Source of the DNA: Clostridiales bacterium | Lineage (GTDB): Bacteria > Bacillota > Clostridia > Oscillospirales > Acutalibacteraceae | Length of the DNA: 32,429 bases | Assembly: GCA_019415945.1 (NCBI GenBank) | Contig: DXYF01000008.1 | Span: forward strand, 1-32,429 | Reading direction: 5' to 3' | Shown here: in pieces, positions 1-7,308 of the stretch | How positions within the stretch are numbered: position 1 is the first letter of the stretch | How the letters are laid out: the number at the start of each line of letters is the position of its first letter | The notes under the pieces: generated by a model | Seen by the model: only the letters and a program-made list of their open reading frames with translations | Told to the model about the DNA's origin: nothing | Databases searched by the model: none | Translations under genes and position numbers: made by a program

Positions 1-2
1 GA

Positions 3-30
3 AAAAGACACGGCTGGCTACCGTGCCTTT
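3..30 (+). terminator. possible hairpin terminator or leader hairpin
   Basis: The arms AAAGACACGG and CCGTGCCTTT pair over 10 positions with one A/C mismatch around a 7-nt loop. A loose T-rich stretch follows. It could end an operon that lies before the window or belong to the leader of the small secreted protein gene at 64. The T-tract is weak, so the call is tentative. Confidence 0.35.
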
Positions 31-63
31 AACCTTATTTATTATTGTAGGAGGTTTCAATCT

Positions 64-444
64 ATGAAACAAAAAGTCAGCAAAATCAAAAGGGTAACAT
101 TAACCGCATTAGCAGTAGTATGTGCGTTTTCTTCCGTTGCGGCAATAAGTGCAAATGCAGCGTCAACAACAATTAATTTCACCTCAAAAAACAGCTCAAA
201 AGTATCCTGTATATTAAGCAGTTCCGAGCCTACATCACTGGTTATAAGTCCTCTGCAGTGCAGAGCAAAAAAAGGTAGTGAATACAAGAATGTCACTGAT
301 ACTAACTCGACTGGCAGGGGTACTTCCATATATGCAAGTGTAGTTCCCGGAAGCGGATGGATTCTTGTCGCTAGCGAAGAATTTGATTATGTCAGATACG
401 CAACTGGATCAAATCCATACTCAATTCATCGTTATTGGAGATAA
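64..444 (+). CDS. small secreted protein, type A, constant signal peptide
   Basis: This encodes a 126-residue protein that I do not recognise as a named family. Residues 1-33 form a Sec signal peptide: a basic start (MKQKVSKIKR), a hydrophobic core, and a likely AxA cleavage near SANAA. The mature part is about 93 residues, rich in Ser, Thr and Asn, with two Cys and an aromatic C-terminus. A strong AGGAGG lies 8 nt before the ATG. The first ~100 nt are almost identical to those of the gene at 1877, while the mature parts are only loosely similar, sharing TSLVIS, a Cys-Arg pair and an NSTG.GTS stretch. It is followed closely by a lipoprotein gene, so the two are probably co-transcribed. An exported effector, a bacteriocin-like peptide or a ligand for the neighbouring lipoprotein are all possible; the function is unknown. 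Confidence 0.8.
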   Translation: MKQKVSKIKRVTLTALAVVCAFSSVAAISANAASTTINFTSKNSSKVSCILSSSEPTSLVISPLQCRAKKGSEYKNVTDTNSTGRGTSIYASVVPGSGWILVASEEFDYVRYATGSNPYSIHRYWR

Positions 445-491
445 GATATAGTGAAAATTTTACTTACTAAATAATAGAGGTGAAGACTGCG

Positions 492-1661
492 TTGCGTAAA
501 AAGTTATTGCTTATTGCAATTGTTTTAATATTAATAGCATCATTGTTTATGACTGCCTGCGGAAAAGACAGTACAGGCGGTAATAATGGGATTTCATCAA
601 CTGAATTCAAAGTCGGCTATGATGACCAGCCGTTTTATTTATCGCGATCTACGATGACGGTTACTGACGGAAATGGAAATTATATGTTTTATGCAGGAGT
701 ACTTTATTATTATGATAATGCGTCGGACAAGACTGTAATTGTGTGCAACAAGCCTGACTGTGAGCATATAAACAATGTTGATGACAGTGAATGTAACGCA
801 TTCTTTCCTGAGTCAAAATTTTATATATATAACGGCATTGCATTTTATGATAATTCAATTTACTTGCTCGGTCAGAGCGGTGACGGAAATAAGACTTCTG
901 TTTCCCTCTACAAAGTCAGCAAGGACGGTGTTCAGCGTGAAGAGGTGTGCAAGCTTTTTTCAACATCTGATATCAATATGGTTGGCTTTTTTACGGCACA
1001 CCGCGGGTACGCATTTTGGTCTTTGTTCCCGGAGGGCAGCGCACAGCTTTACTCGATGAAGCTTGATGACCCCGGTAACATTAACACCGTTTACGAAGGT
1101 GAGGGATTGGCTCCCGATATTCTCGCAATAGCAGGTTCTGGTGATTATATGTATTTTAAATACAGGGATGCAACCGACAAAACCTATGAGAAATTTGATT
1201 GCACATTGTACAGGACAAAGCTCGGCTCTGGAAGCGTGGAGGAACTTACAAAATGCGGCGACGGATTTACTGTAATGGGCAACACGGCGTTTTACATATC
1301 GGAAAATAAATACCTTTGTGCATTTGATCTTAATACGAGAGAAGAGTCAAAAATCTATAAGCTTACAAACGAAGAAAAGCTGATAGTAAGTGATGGTAAA
1401 TATATATATTTATCAAATTGGGACAATGCAGAAAACGAGAAAGATTACAAGATCGTAGTGCTTTCGCCGAGCGGAGATGTTGTTGATACAATCAACACCC
1501 CCGACTGTAATTTCTTTATTGGTGGGGATTTCAGAAATCTATTTATCACCACAAATGGTTGGAAAATAGATGTGCTCGACAAGGCTTCATTAGGAACGGG
1601 AAATCATAATTGGGATATATTCTTCCGAGTTGAAGATGACGGAACGGTTATACTTAATTAA
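492..1661 (+). CDS. lipoprotein with CNKPDCxH motif
   Basis: This is a 389-residue predicted lipoprotein. A hydrophobic leader ends in the lipobox MTAC with the acylated Cys at residue 23, so the protein should be anchored on the outer face of the membrane. I chose the TTG at 492 because a GAGGTGA SD (477-483) sits 8 nt before it; the in-frame GTG at 480 lies inside that SD. The mature part has repeated short beta-type units, such as YYYDN, IYLLGQ and YIYLSN, suggesting a beta-propeller-like fold. The motif CNKPDCEH followed by a further Cys (ECNAFF) near residue 80-100 could bind metal or form disulfides. The gene at 2330 encodes a clear homologue. It lies about 47 nt after a small secreted protein gene and is probably in the same transcript. 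No function is known to me. Confidence 0.85.
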   Translation: MRKKLLLIAIVLILIASLFMTACGKDSTGGNNGISSTEFKVGYDDQPFYLSRSTMTVTDGNGNYMFYAGVLYYYDNASDKTVIVCNKPDCEHINNVDDSECNAFFPESKFYIYNGIAFYDNSIYLLGQSGDGNKTSVSLYKVSKDGVQREEVCKLFSTSDINMVGFFTAHRGYAFWSLFPEGSAQLYSMKLDDPGNINTVYEGEGLAPDILAIAGSGDYMYFKYRDATDKTYEKFDCTLYRTKLGSGSVEELTKCGDGFTVMGNTAFYISENKYLCAFDLNTREESKIYKLTNEEKLIVSDGKYIYLSNWDNAENEKDYKIVVLSPSGDVVDTINTPDCNFFIGGDFRNLFITTNGWKIDVLDKASLGTGNHNWDIFFRVEDDGTVILN

Positions 1662-1704
1662 GCTTTACTTATAAATGATTGTGAGAATTTATAATAAATA
1701 GCTA

Positions 1705-1733
1705 TTGACATTTTTTGATAATAATGCTATAAT
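1705..1733 (+). promoter_or_regulatory. perfect sigma-A promoter of the 1877 gene
   Basis: TTGACA (1705-1710), a 17-nt spacer and TATAAT (1728-1733) match the consensus at every position, and TGC just before the -10 makes it an extended -10 promoter. Transcription would start near 1740, giving a leader of about 135 nt. The gene at 28415 has an equally perfect promoter. Confidence 0.85.
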
Positions 1734-1810
1734 TTGGGTGAAATGGTAAATATTCATAATAATTACTAACATATTATTATAATTTTAAAAAATATCACGC
1801 TGAAATTGAA

Positions 1811-1850
1811 CTGTTATTTTTGCTGCAGCAAATTAACATATATATTTTAA
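1811..1850 (+). promoter_or_regulatory. conserved leader element, copy 1
   Basis: This stretch of the untranslated leader, about 70 nt after the predicted transcription start, matches the leader at 28881-28920 on the other strand. The shared part runs from CTGTTATTTTTG through TGCA to AACATATA, with about 25 of the first 31 positions identical. It contains the palindrome TTGCTGCAGCAA. It could be a regulator site or an RNA element. The similarity to the second copy is visible directly; the role is inferred. Confidence 0.55.
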
Positions 1851-1876
1851 TTAATTAAAAAATGAGGTTTCAATCT

Positions 1877-2260
1877 ATGAAACAAAAAGTCAGCAAAATC
1901 AAAAAGGTAACATTAACCGCATTAGCAGTAGTATGTGTGTTTTCTTCCGCTGCGGCAATAAGTGCAAATGCAGCTAGTGTTAACGTAAGTGCATCAAAGA
2001 GTAAAGTCAGTGTTACTTTAACATCACCTACAAACACTTCATTGGTAATTTCTAAACTATCCTGTAGAGAAAAGCATAGCCAAACTGGGGCTCTTTATAC
2101 AGTTACAGGTGGTAATTCCACCGGCAGTGGCACCTCTGTTATAGCAATAATAAAGCCACATACTGGATATAATTTTATAAATGCATCATCAGATTATAAT
2201 TATTACAAATATTCTATTGGAGGATCTCCTGTCCAAAAAGTTGCATTACCTAGCATCTAA
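1877..2260 (+). CDS. small secreted protein, type A, second copy
   Basis: This encodes a 127-residue paralogue of the protein at 64. The signal peptide (residues 1-33) differs from that one by only a few residues, and even the SD context GAGGTTTCAATCT before the ATG is the same. The in-frame ATG at 1862 overlaps this SD, so 1877 is the better start. The mature part has diverged: it keeps TSLVIS, a single Cys-Arg and GNSTGSGTS, but has a different, more hydrophobic C-terminus. It has its own perfect promoter and a long leader, and a strong hairpin follows its stop. It is likely a highly expressed first gene with a lipoprotein gene downstream at reduced level. The function is unknown. Confidence 0.8.
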   Translation: MKQKVSKIKKVTLTALAVVCVFSSAAAISANAASVNVSASKSKVSVTLTSPTNTSLVISKLSCREKHSQTGALYTVTGGNSTGSGTSVIAIIKPHTGYNFINASSDYNYYKYSIGGSPVQKVALPSI

Positions 2261-2275
2261 ATATCGTGTAATTTG

Positions 2276-2306
2276 TGACATCAGCTGCATATTGCAGCTG
2301 ATGTCA
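2276..2306 (+). promoter_or_regulatory. perfect 14-bp intercistronic hairpin, 3-nt loop
   Basis: TGACATCAGCTGCA and TGCAGCTGATGTCA are perfect inverted repeats around TAT. No T-run follows, so this is not a classical intrinsic terminator. It lies between the small-protein stop and the SD (GGAGGT) of the lipoprotein gene at 2330. A likely role is to stabilise the upstream message or attenuate read-through. Hairpins of the same geometry but other sequence occur at 28371-28407 and 31970-32000. Confidence 0.75.
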
Positions 2307-2329
2307 GCATTATAAACCTTGGAGGTACT

Positions 2330-3493
2330 ATGAAGAATATAGCGTTATTTTTATTAATGTTGGTTATTGCCACATTTTTTACTGGATGCAAAAATAATGG
2401 ACATAATGTGTCTGAGAATGATATTACAAAATCCGAAAAAGTATCAAATGTAAAGGGCTTTTCATGCGAAAATTTTAATATAGAAACAGATGACCAGATT
2501 TTTTTTGATGATAATCATTCCATTATTGCTTGCGAAGAAGGGTATTACTATTTCAGCGGAGAGTTTCTTTTCTTTTTAGATAAAAATAGTGAAGTAGCTG
2601 TACCCTTATGCAACAAACCAAATTGCACGCATACAAGTGAAGATTTAAACTGTAATGCTTATTTTGATTCCGAACAATATTACAATTACCTTGGGCTGTT
2701 TTACTATAATTCCAGTATTTATATTTTAGGTAATGACGGAAAATCTAATTCCACAAATTTATATTTATACAAAATATCAAAGGACGGTTCAAAAAGGGAA
2801 CAGTTCTGTCATCTAGTTGAATTCGGCTCAAATGCAAATGATATGAAAATTCGTTTTATCATACATAAGGGAGTTGGATATTTAGCTTATGGCGGAAATA
2901 ATGAATTTGCCCTATATTCTTTCGTATTAAATGATAAAAATTCTGAGCTTAAAAAAATAGATGAAATAAACGGTGTGGGAGCTGAAATATATCGTTTATA
3001 TGGTTGTGATAGTGGGGTAAGTTATCAGTACGGTTGCTTTGTTGATGAAAGCCTTGAAATATATGACGGGGGAATAAAGATTTATTTAGGAAATAATCCA
3101 CAAGTAGTTGTTGATAACGCAATTAAGCCTTATGTTATTGCAAATGCAAATGTGTATTACGAAACAAGTGACGGTATAAAGGTCAAGTCATTGAATAATA
3201 ACCTAACAACAAATTTTTTGACAGTTTCAAAGGCTTACTCGTTAGATTATGATGGAAAGTATTTTTATGCGTATGATATTATGATTGACGGAAGTCAGAG
3301 TGTATATGTTTACGATAACGAACAAAACTTTGTATGTGATTTTAGTACTCCTACAAATACGTTTAGCATGCTTTTTGGTGATGAAAATAGGTTTTTCTGT
3401 ATGTGTTTTGACGATAATCAAAATTCAATTATAAAATATTTTGATAAATCTCAAATTAAAACAGGCAAAATTAACTGGGAAAATATAAAGTGA
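2330..3493 (+). CDS. lipoprotein with CNKPNCxH motif, paralogue of 492-1661
   Basis: This encodes a 387-residue lipoprotein. The signal peptide ends in FTGC with the lipidated Cys at residue 20. A GGAGGT SD lies 5 nt before the ATG. It shares with the gene at 492 the block around LCNKPNCTH...LNCNAYF, the following IYILGNDG / LYLYKISKDGSKREQFC stretch, and the overall length, so they are clear homologues. The body consists of many short Tyr/Asn/Asp-rich beta units and ends with LFGDENRFF and YFDKSQIKTGKINWENI. It is more AT-rich and more Asn-rich than its paralogue. It lies downstream of the small secreted protein at 1877 and its hairpin. It may be a partner, receptor or protection protein for the exported small protein, but that is inference from position only. 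Confidence 0.85.
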   Translation: MKNIALFLLMLVIATFFTGCKNNGHNVSENDITKSEKVSNVKGFSCENFNIETDDQIFFDDNHSIIACEEGYYYFSGEFLFFLDKNSEVAVPLCNKPNCTHTSEDLNCNAYFDSEQYYNYLGLFYYNSSIYILGNDGKSNSTNLYLYKISKDGSKREQFCHLVEFGSNANDMKIRFIIHKGVGYLAYGGNNEFALYSFVLNDKNSELKKIDEINGVGAEIYRLYGCDSGVSYQYGCFVDESLEIYDGGIKIYLGNNPQVVVDNAIKPYVIANANVYYETSDGIKVKSLNNNLTTNFLTVSKAYSLDYDGKYFYAYDIMIDGSQSVYVYDNEQNFVCDFSTPTNTFSMLFGDENRFFCMCFDDNQNSIIKYFDKSQIKTGKINWENIK

Positions 3494-3591
3494 AATAATT
3501 ATAAATTAATTGTTAATACCATTTTTGTGTTGACTTATGCTTTTTCACAAATGCAAGTATAAAATCCAATAATCAATCCGCTTAAAAGATT

Positions 3592-3858
3592 ATGTTTTCG
3601 GATAAGCTCCGCTTTTTCGGCTGCTTATCCGAAAACGCATTTATATTAGGAAAGTTAAAGTATGACAGCAAAGAAAAATATCTTACAAGTCTTGATATGC
3701 CCGAAAACATCAGTCAAACTTTCTTATTATTCGGGGATGAGAATAATTTTTTTGTCAACTGCTGCAAACAAGACGCAATATGGTGCGATATGTACTTTGA
3801 TAAATCGAAAATAAGTGATAAAAATGCCGAATGGATAATTTTATACGAATATTCATAA
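3592..3858 (+). pseudogene. C-terminal remnant of a third lipoprotein paralogue
   Basis: The 88-codon frame lacks a signal peptide. From about residue 17 it matches the C-terminus of the lipoprotein at 2330: FLLFGDENNFF against SMLFGDENRFF, and MYFDKSKISDKNAEW against KYFDKSQIKTGKINW. The first ~15 codons are not homologous; they are made of a 14-bp inverted repeat (3594-3636). I see no convincing SD. It is best read as the tail of a deleted lipoprotein gene with a palindromic element at the break. If translated, it would be a soluble fragment without the anchor. Confidence 0.7.
3594..3636. repeat. 14-bp perfect inverted repeat at the lipoprotein deletion junction
   Basis: GTTTTCGGATAAGC (3594-3607) and GCTTATCCGAAAAC (3623-3636) pair perfectly around a 15-nt loop that itself contains CCG/CGG. 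It lies where homology to the lipoprotein family begins. It may be an old mobile palindromic element or a former terminator. No second copy was noticed in this window. Confidence 0.6.
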
Positions 3859-3886
3859 AGCTTATACAATAGAAAAGGGTAAAATT

Positions 3887-6328
3887 ATGGAACTGAAGCG
3901 TGTTTTAATTAATAAAAAAACAATTATAGCTTTTTTGCTGCTTTTGGCAGTCGGAGTCGGCTTTTTTGTTAATGCTCAATTTCACAGTACCTCGTTAAAC
4001 AATACTGATTTTTCTGAGGTGAACAGCTACAGAAATGAAATTCTAAATTTACTTGACGGAAAGTCCGAAGAAGAAAAAACGGAATTTGTAAGTACAGAGC
4101 TTGAGTATGTGGGGACAATGCAATCTCTGCTCACAATAGACGCTCAAAAAACCGAAAATTACGAGGAGTACAAGGAGATTTGGTACAGCGTTGAAGCAGA
4201 TTTGAGGAATAATTATCCCGAAATCGCCGAGGAATTTGACAAAAACAAAGACAATATTAATGCGGGAGAAATCTATGCAAAATATGAGGTGCTGACCGAA
4301 ATCTCAAACCAACTGCAATATATTGCCGATTACCCGGACTATATTGAAAGCATTGACGCAAGAGCTGAGCAGATGAACACTGTCAGTATATTTACCGATG
4401 ACAATCCGCTTTCAAAGCTTAACATAAACAACACGGTTAAGGATTATGATAAGCTCAAGGAAATTTCTATTGAACTCGGAAACGATAAACCGATAACTTC
4501 AGTGCTTGATTTTGAGCTGATACATTATCTTGTATTTTTCTTTTCCGTAGTTGTGATTTTCTGCTTCATTGAGGAGCGTAAAAAAGGCCTGCAAAATGTT
4601 GTTTATTCTATGCCTAACGGCAGATTAAACCTTGCGTTAAGGCGTGCAGGAATTTTATCGTTAAGCGTTATCGCCGCAAATATCTTGATGTATTTGGTGT
4701 TGTTTGCATCTGCGTTTATAATTTACGGCGGAGTACAAGATTTGTTCAGAAATGTTCAGTCCATCGAAATGTTTCAAAACTTTATCTTTCCGATGTCGGA
4801 ATTGGAATTTATCTTTTTTTATGTCGCAATTAACATTTTGACACAGCTTGCGCTTGCTTTCCTTGTATGGTTTTTGGTTTCGTTTATTCAAAATACAGGT
4901 ATGGCGATAGGTGCGGCAGGCATCATTTTTGCGTTTGAATTTTTGCTCTATTCCCTATTGCCGATTCAGAGCAATTTCGCTCTGCTCAAATGCATAAATG
5001 TTTTTTATTACATAAATCCAACTCAGGCAATCGTCAAATACTACAACATAAACGCCTTTGTTACGGTAATTAATCTGTTTTGGCTTGTTGTTATTACTTC
5101 GGTAATTATTATACTGATATTCGGCATTCTGTCGGTTACAGTCTCTGTGCGGAATCATCCCGAAAAAACGCCGAGCAGACTTGAAATAGCATTCGGAAAA
5201 TTCTTGAGCAAGGTCAAGGCCTTGTATTGGAAACTGATTGAAAAACTGAATGTTTTGGGCATTGAATTTTACAAGATTTTGATTATTCAAAAGGGCATTG
5301 TCGTGCTTGCGGTTTTTGCCTTTGTTCTTTTTAACTCGGCAAGTACCGATTTTATATATATGAGTGGTGCGGATTCCATTGTAAAAACCTTTTATGAGCA
5401 ATACAGCGGCCCGATAACAGATGATACTATGCGTTATATTGAAAATCTTGAAAATGAAATTAATGAAATTGACGAAGAATTTAATCAAAAATCAGAAGCG
5501 TACGCAAACGGTGAAATTTCCGAGGAAGAATACACAAACGCATCGTTAAAGCATCAGGCATTTGATAATAAGCGTGAAGCTTTACAGAAAATTAATGAAC
5601 GAATTGAGTATATTACATCAAGCGAGGAGCAAGGCTCTGAAGCGTGGCTCGTTAACCCTGACGGTTATACAAGGCTGCTTGGTGAATACGGATTGTCACG
5701 ACAGCAAAATTATGCTTTGATTTCAATATTCTGTATTATTATTTTGATGTCTGGGATATTCTCATTTGAAAAGCGTTCTCAGATGTATCCTGCTCTTATG
5801 GCAAGCTACGGCGGCAGACGGTTTTTGTTTAACAAAAAAATAATTTGTGTAACAATTTTAACAGCGGTAATTTGGGCAGTTTCACTCTGTGCGGAATTTT
5901 ACGATGTGTGCAGCCAATACTCCCTTTCCGAATTTAACGCCCCGATTAAAAGTCTTGAGTTTTTAAGCGGTTTGCCGTTTAACATAAGTATAGGCGCGTT
6001 TTTGGCAATAATGTACTTTCTGAAATTTGTTATTATGCTTTCAGTAACATATGCAGTATGCTTTATTTCTTCAAAGTTAAAGTACGAAGCTGTCATTATA
6101 ATATCATCGGTAATTCTTATAATTCCGTCAATATTGTACTCAATTGGGATAGAATTTTTATCATATATTTCAATTTCCATTCCGCTGTCAATGATGAATC
6201 TGATGATAACCTCCGACGGATTTACTTTTCTCATTCCGATATCAGCAGTAATTGTTCTCGGAGCGGTATGCTTAATTTTGACAAAACGAAGTTGGTGCAA
6301 AGAAAGCAGGTGCAAAAATGCAAATTGA
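3887..6328 (+). CDS. ABC-2 type permease, two-domain, 813 residues
   Basis: This is a large membrane protein built from two similar halves. Each half has one N-terminal membrane segment (about residues 10-30 and 470-487), an outer Glu/Lys-rich domain (about 35-210 and 490-600), then a bundle of membrane segments (about 215-415 and 612-805). This is the layout of ABC-2 exporter subunits fused in tandem. The second outer domain is rich in coiled-coil-like charged residues. The gene overlaps the following ATPase gene by 11 nt, so the two are translationally coupled and should form one transporter. It lies downstream of the small-protein and lipoprotein genes and may export the small proteins' products or expel a toxic peptide. 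The substrate cannot be told from sequence. Confidence 0.85.
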   Translation: MELKRVLINKKTIIAFLLLLAVGVGFFVNAQFHSTSLNNTDFSEVNSYRNEILNLLDGKSEEEKTEFVSTELEYVGTMQSLLTIDAQKTENYEEYKEIWYSVEADLRNNYPEIAEEFDKNKDNINAGEIYAKYEVLTEISNQLQYIADYPDYIESIDARAEQMNTVSIFTDDNPLSKLNINNTVKDYDKLKEISIELGNDKPITSVLDFELIHYLVFFFSVVVIFCFIEERKKGLQNVVYSMPNGRLNLALRRAGILSLSVIAANILMYLVLFASAFIIYGGVQDLFRNVQSIEMFQNFIFPMSELEFIFFYVAINILTQLALAFLVWFLVSFIQNTGMAIGAAGIIFAFEFLLYSLLPIQSNFALLKCINVFYYINPTQAIVKYYNINAFVTVINLFWLVVITSVIIILIFGILSVTVSVRNHPEKTPSRLEIAFGKFLSKVKALYWKLIEKLNVLGIEFYKILIIQKGIVVLAVFAFVLFNSASTDFIYMSGADSIVKTFYEQYSGPITDDTMRYIENLENEINEIDEEFNQKSEAYANGEISEEEYTNASLKHQAFDNKREALQKINERIEYITSSEEQGSEAWLVNPDGYTRLLGEYGLSRQQNYALISIFCIIILMSGIFSFEKRSQMYPALMASYGGRRFLFNKKIICVTILTAVIWAVSLCAEFYDVCSQYSLSEFNAPIKSLEFLSGLPFNISIGAFLAIMYFLKFVIMLSVTYAVCFISSKLKYEAVIIISSVILIIPSILYSIGIEFLSYISISIPLSMMNLMITSDGFTFLIPISAVIVLGAVCLILTKRSWCKESRCKNAN

Positions 6329-7187
6329 CATTAAAAATCTTACCAAAAAATACGGAGATAACACGGCTTTAGATAATTTTAGTTTGAGCCTAACATACGG
6401 AATTTACGGACTGCTCGGTGCAAACGGTGCCGGCAAATCAACGCTTATGAATTTGATTACCGATAATGTGAGCAGAACAAAAGGAGAAATTCTCTGTGAC
6501 GGCGAGGATATTTTAAAGCTCGGCAAAAAATTCAGAAAACGACTCGGCTATATGCCGCAGCAGCAGGGCTTTTATGAGCAGCTTTCGGCACGGTCATTTT
6601 TGCTGTATATGGCGTCTCTCAAAGGGATCTCAAGAAAAGATGCAAAAATTCAAGCAGACAAGCTTCTCAAAACAGTCAGTCTTAGCAATGTTGCACACAA
6701 AAAAATCGGCGAGTTTTCAGGCGGTATGAAGCAGAGAGTTTTGCTTGCGCAGGCTTTGATGGGTGATCCTGAGATACTATTGCTCGATGAACCGACAGCG
6801 GGACTTGACCCAAAGGAGAGAATAAGAATCCGCAACTTCATAAGCGAAATTGCGGAAAATAAAATAGTATTAATTTCAACCCATGTTGTATCCGACATTG
6901 AGTTTATAGCAAAGGAGATTATACTCCTTAAAAGCGGTCAGCTTGTGTCGCACGACACCTGTAACAATCTCATAAAAGAGATTGAAAACAAGGTGTTTGA
7001 AATTGAAGTTGACAGGGAAAAATTAAAATATTTTCAGGACAATTACAGGGTGTCAAACCTGTATCATGGTGACGATAAAGTCGTTGTAAGAATAGTGACG
7101 GACAACAAGCCGGAAAACTGCAAAGCTGAGTCTGTAAAGCCGACGCTTGAGGATTTGTATTTGTATATTTTTGAAAGCGGAATTTAA
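6318..7187 (+). CDS. ABC transporter ATP-binding protein
   Basis: This is a 289-residue ATPase of the ABC-2/drug-export type that powers the permease encoded just upstream. All nucleotide-site motifs are visible: Walker A GANGAGKST (34-42), the Q-loop region near MPQQQGFY (79-86), signature SGGMKQ (134-139), Walker B ILLLDEP (153-159) and the switch His in STHVV (189). The C-terminal ~80 residues form the usual accessory domain and end in TLEDLYLYIFE, a typical ending for this subfamily. The start overlaps the permease stop by 11 nt. No clear terminator was seen after it; the next gene is convergent, 121 nt away. Confidence 0.92.
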   Translation: MQIDIKNLTKKYGDNTALDNFSLSLTYGIYGLLGANGAGKSTLMNLITDNVSRTKGEILCDGEDILKLGKKFRKRLGYMPQQQGFYEQLSARSFLLYMASLKGISRKDAKIQADKLLKTVSLSNVAHKKIGEFSGGMKQRVLLAQALMGDPEILLLDEPTAGLDPKERIRIRNFISEIAENKIVLISTHVVSDIEFIAKEIILLKSGQLVSHDTCNNLIKEIENKVFEIEVDREKLKYFQDNYRVSNLYHGDDKVVVRIVTDNKPENCKAESVKPTLEDLYLYIFESGI

Positions 7188-7308
7188 AACTTTATAGAAC
7201 ATTAAGTGTTATATTAACGTCTTTTCCGACAGCTTTGCTATACCTTGTGTTATAACAATAAAAATGACGTAATAAATTAACTATGATTGTGTTGTAAAAT
7301 TACTTGTA

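Noticed and set aside
480..491. GTG start for the first lipoprotein
   Set aside because: The GTG lies inside the GAGGTGA SD; TTG at 492 has correct spacing.
4955..5488. 177-codon minus-strand frame inside the ABC-2 permease gene
   Set aside because: It is antisense to a convincing membrane protein with ATPase partner, has no SD or family signature, and shows the odd composition of a shadow frame.
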